Assembly (NCBI GenBank): GCA_963704005.1
Contig: CAVPGJ010000004.1
Location: 372,001 to 436,000 of the forward strand
Direction of reading: 5' to 3'
Source: AC-32 sp963704005
GTDB lineage: Bacteria > Actinomycetota > Thermoleophilia > Gaiellales > Gaiellaceae
DNA length: 64,000 nt
The stretch's first letter is position 1; each line of letters opens with the position of its first letter. The notes beneath the pieces were generated by a model that was given only the letters and a program-made list of their open reading frames with translations, had not been told where the DNA came from and searched no databases. Made by a program: the position numbers and the translations under genes. This document shows, piece by piece, positions 61,765 to 64,000 of the stretch.

Positions 61765-62291
61765 GTTCCGGCGGCGAGCACCACGCCGGCGGCGAGCGAG
61801 CCTGCAACGAGGCCCAGCCGGAGCGCGACCGGCCGGCCGCGTGCCAGGACGAGCCGCGGCAGCCGGGGCGCGTAGACCAGGACGTGCACGCTCATCAGCG
61901 CGAACCAGACGATGAAGCTCGCCTTGTGCAGCCCGAGCGCCACGTCCCGGTGCCGCGGCCCGAGCGCGAGCAGGAGCACTCCCGTGCCGAACAGCGTCGC
62001 GGTCGAGACGACGAGCAGCGGCGCGAGCAGGCGCATGACGAGGTGGGGTGGGCCCTTGGCGACGTAGTCGCGGTCGCCGGCGTAGTAACGGACGAAGCGG
62101 TAACCGGTGCTCGCGAGCTTGAGCAGGACCGGCGGGATCAGGAGCAGCCCGACGACGATGTGCGGCGAGAGCAACTGCCGGATCGAGAGGATCGTCAGGC
62201 CCTCGACCGCGAGCAGCACGAGCAGGATCGCGCCGACGGTGGCCGTCAGGCGCTCGTTGCCGGCCGTCCGATCGCGCTCGGGAGGGCGCAT
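61590..62291 (-). CDS. Cytochrome b-like four-helix membrane protein
   Basis: 233 residues. Four hydrophobic helices (about 14-37, 43-62, 88-110, 123-142, with a fifth at 160-180), with His residues at positions suited to haem (S-P-H-I-V-V-G, L-H-K-A-S-F, S-V-H-V-L-V-Y). It recalls DUF4405/cytochrome b561-type domains. The C-terminal 45 residues overlap DUF779 antisense for 175 bases and look uninformative. Function unknown. Confidence 0.6.
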   Translation of the reverse strand: MRPPERDRTAGNERLTATVGAILLVLLAVEGLTILSIRQLLSPHIVVGLLLIPPVLLKLASTGYRFVRYYAGDRDYVAKGPPHLVMRLLAPLLVVSTATLFGTGVLLLALGPRHRDVALGLHKASFIVWFALMSVHVLVYAPRLPRLVLARGRPVALRLGLVAGSLAAGVVLAAGTYSLARPWLHRPRERDAHEVTVKCTPARPSSEKPSAGPGLVSSSKLGRFQRSNCSRSM

Positions 62292-62335
62292 GGGAGCCAG
62301 TCCAGCAGCGGCAGATGAGCGCCGGATGAATGGCC

Positions 62336-62351
62336 TCTCACAGCGTTCTCA
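62336..62351 (+). promoter_or_regulatory. Direct repeat TCTCA-N6-TCTCA upstream of response regulator
   Basis: Two TCTCA units with 11-bp period, 23 bases before the GTG of an OmpR-type regulator. OmpR-family proteins bind head-to-tail repeats with this period, and MprA-type boxes are similar as I remember. Autoregulation is plausible. Confidence 0.4.
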
Positions 62352-62373
62352 TCTCCGCGGCGACAATGCGGCT

Positions 62374-63051
62374 GTGCGCGTGCTCGTGGTCGAAGACGAG
62401 AAGAAGCTGGCCGACCTGCTCGCCCGCGGGCTGCGCGAGGAGGGCCATGCCGCCGACGTGGCCAGCCGCGGCGAGGAGGCGCTCTGGATGGCGCGGGCCG
62501 TGCCCTACGACGCGATCGTGCTGGACGTGATGCTCCCGGGACAGGACGGGATGACCACCTGCCGCGCGCTGCGCGACGCCGGCGTCTGGTCGCCGGTCCT
62601 GATGCTGACCGCGCGCGACGCGATCGAGAGCCGGATCGAAGGGCTCGACAGCGGCGCCGACGACTACCTCGTGAAGCCGTTCTCCTTCGCCGAGCTCCTG
62701 GCGAGGCTGCGGGCGCTCGTCCGCCGCGCTCCCGCCGAGCGGCCCGCCGTGCTCGAGGTCGGCGACCTCCGGCTCGATCCCGCCACGCACCGGGCCTGGC
62801 GCGGGGTGGACGAGCTCGAGCTCTCGTCCAAGGAGTTCGCGCTGCTGGAGTCGTTCATGCGCCGTCCCGGCCAGGCCCTCTCGCGGCTGCAGCTGCTCGA
62901 GAGCGCATGGGACATCGGCTACGAGAGCCGCTCGAACCTCGTGGACGTCTACGTCCGCTATCTGCGCCAGAAGATCGACCGGCCCTTCGGGCGACAGGCG
63001 ATCGAGACGGTGCGGCGGGTCGGCTACCGGCTGCGAGAGGACGGCGGCTAG
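62374..63051 (+). CDS. OmpR/PhoB-family response regulator
   Basis: 225 residues from GTG 62374. Receiver: V-L-V-V-E-D-E-K-K-L-A, phospho-acceptor in I-V-L-D-V-M-L-P, Lys in Y-L-V-K-P-F. Winged HTH: L-S-S-K-E-F-A-L-L-E-S-F ... V-D-V-Y-V-R-Y-L-R-Q-K-I, ending V-R-R-V-G-Y-R-L. The cognate kinase starts directly after its stop. Confidence 0.93.
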   Translation: MRVLVVEDEKKLADLLARGLREEGHAADVASRGEEALWMARAVPYDAIVLDVMLPGQDGMTTCRALRDAGVWSPVLMLTARDAIESRIEGLDSGADDYLVKPFSFAELLARLRALVRRAPAERPAVLEVGDLRLDPATHRAWRGVDELELSSKEFALLESFMRRPGQALSRLQLLESAWDIGYESRSNLVDVYVRYLRQKIDRPFGRQAIETVRRVGYRLREDGG

Positions 63052-64000
63052 GTGTCGCGCCTGCCGATCCGCCTGCGCCTGACGCTCGCCTTCACGGCCG
63101 TGATGGCGGTCGTGCTCGCGGCGATGAGCTTCTTCGTCTACGTCCGTGTCGACCACGCGCTGCTGGCCTCGGTCGACCAGAGCCTGCGCCTGCAGTCGGC
63201 CGACGCGGCGCACCTCGAACGCGGCCGGCTCGACCGCGATTCGGCCGCGGGCGGCGGGATCGCGCAGGTGATCCGCCCGGGCGGCGCCGTGATCGGCTCC
63301 GATCCGCCCGGGCTGCCGCCCCTGCTCAGCGCGGCCGAGCTGCGGCGCGTCTCGGCCGGACGGATCGTGCGCTCGGGCAGCCTTCCCGGCGTCCGCGGGG
63401 ACTGGCGGCTGCTCGCGCAGGAGAAGACACTCGGCGGCCGCCCAACAGTGCTCGTGGCGGCGCGGTCGCTGGAGCCGCGGGACGAGACGCTCGACCACCT
63501 GCTGCGCGAGCTGGCGCTCGCCGGACCGCTGGCGCTCGTGCTCGCGGCGCTGGCCGGCTACGGCCTGGCCGCCGCGGCGCTGCGGCCGGTCGAGGCGATG
63601 CGCGTCCGCGCGCAGGCGATCTCGGCCTCGACCCCCGGCGCGCGCCTGCCGGAGCTGCAGAGCCGCGACGAGATCTCGCGCCTGGCGGACACGCTGAACG
63701 CGATGCTGGCGCGGCTGGAGGCGGCGATCGCCCACGAGCGGCGCTTCGTCGCCGATGCGAGCCACGAGCTGCGCACACCGCTCGCGCTGCTCAAGACCGA
63801 GCTCGAGGTCGCCCTCCGCCGCCGCCGCACCCGCGAGGAGCTCGAGCACGCGCTGCGCTCGGCCTCGGAGGAGACCGACCGGCTGACCCGCCTCGCGGAG
63901 GACCTGCTGCTGATCGCACGCTCCGACGCGGGCGAGCTCCCGGTCCGGCGGGAGCGCGTGGCGGCCGCCGACGTGCTCGACGACGTCGCCCGGCGCTTCG
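63052..64000 (+). CDS. HAMP-domain sensor histidine kinase (cut by window end)
   Basis: The first 316 residues are visible. A membrane helix (about 10-32), an external sensor of about 110 residues, a second helix (about 150-172), HAMP (L-R-P-V-E-A-M ... D-E-I-S-R-L-A-D-T-L-N-A-M), and the phospho-acceptor helix F-V-A-D-A-S-H-E-L-R-T-P-L-A-L (about 234-248). The ATP-binding domain lies beyond the window. GTG start immediately after the regulator stop; forms a two-component pair with it. Confidence 0.93.
   Translation, partial: MSRLPIRLRLTLAFTAVMAVVLAAMSFFVYVRVDHALLASVDQSLRLQSADAAHLERGRLDRDSAAGGGIAQVIRPGGAVIGSDPPGLPPLLSAAELRRVSAGRIVRSGSLPGVRGDWRLLAQEKTLGGRPTVLVAARSLEPRDETLDHLLRELALAGPLALVLAALAGYGLAAAALRPVEAMRVRAQAISASTPGARLPELQSRDEISRLADTLNAMLARLEAAIAHERRFVADASHELRTPLALLKTELEVALRRRRTREELEHALRSASEETDRLTRLAEDLLLIARSDAGELPVRRERVAAADVLDDVARRF

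Overview
The window is very GC-rich (my impression about 70%), almost fully coding, with NTGA start/stop overlaps and many GTG/TTG starts. Actinobacterial hallmarks include DevS/DevR-like regulators, a DUF6325 protein, a GNAT/acyl-CoA synthetase fusion, a caa3-type oxidase with CtaG, and promoters whose -10 box lies 5-8 nt before the start codon (leaderless mRNAs). Actinomycetota, perhaps Thermoleophilia, is my best guess from gene content alone. No rRNA, tRNA, CRISPR array or transposase was seen.

Layout. 0-14 kb: housekeeping and envelope genes (class II amidotransferase, NfeD-like, SHOCT, AI-2E-type exporter, MalT-like LuxR regulator, MBL hydrolase, flippase-like protein, PRC-barrel, RDD, SixA phosphatase, Nudix, CYTH), with a shared palindrome TCATCCG-N3-CGGATGA in four gene-start regions. 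13.9-18.2 kb: a 1414-residue protein joining a cytoplasmic MerR/excisionase-type HTH, one membrane helix and a large external beta-propeller/Ig/PxKF region. 18.2-20.3 kb: divergent MFS exporter and MarR regulator. 20.3-24.2 kb: a cupin and a GNAT/acyl-CoA synthetase fusion next to a 164-bp imperfect palindrome. 24.2-28.5 kb: two universal stress proteins and a DevS/DevR-like two-component system. 28.8-36.3 kb: ZIP transporter, a degenerate sulfocyanin-like lipoprotein, the cytochrome c oxidase operon (cupredoxin-like protein, ctaC, ctaD, ctaE, ctaG, small protein) and a Sco copper chaperone. 36.4-41.4 kb: a giant secreted S53 peptidase with 13 Cys-pair repeats, ending in the same PxKF cassette and terminator as the 1414-residue protein. 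41.5-45 kb: NlpC/P60 peptidase, small membrane genes, a lipoprotein and a dienelactone hydrolase. 45-48.8 kb: a small cysteine-rich protein, aceB, aceA and a GntR regulator (glyoxylate bypass). 48.9-49.7 kb: diheme cytochrome c. 49.7-59.7 kb: complete divergent [NiFe]-hydrogenase locus (hypF-hypC-hypC2-hypD-hypE on minus; beta, cyclic-nucleotide-binding, gamma, small, large, protease, HypA-like on plus), group 3b-like. 59.8-64 kb: aldehyde dehydrogenase with DUF779, a cytochrome b-like membrane protein and an OmpR/HAMP-kinase pair cut by the window end.

How they fit: the DevSR pair, stress proteins, group 3b-like hydrogenase, high-capacity oxidase and glyoxylate bypass suggest an aerobe equipped for oxygen or carbon limitation (inference). 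Quality warning: about two dozen single-base frame breaks interrupt otherwise well conserved genes, mostly between 36 and 45 kb. Almost all are +1, and catalytic residues are intact in the restored frames, so I treat them as probable sequence errors rather than gene decay.
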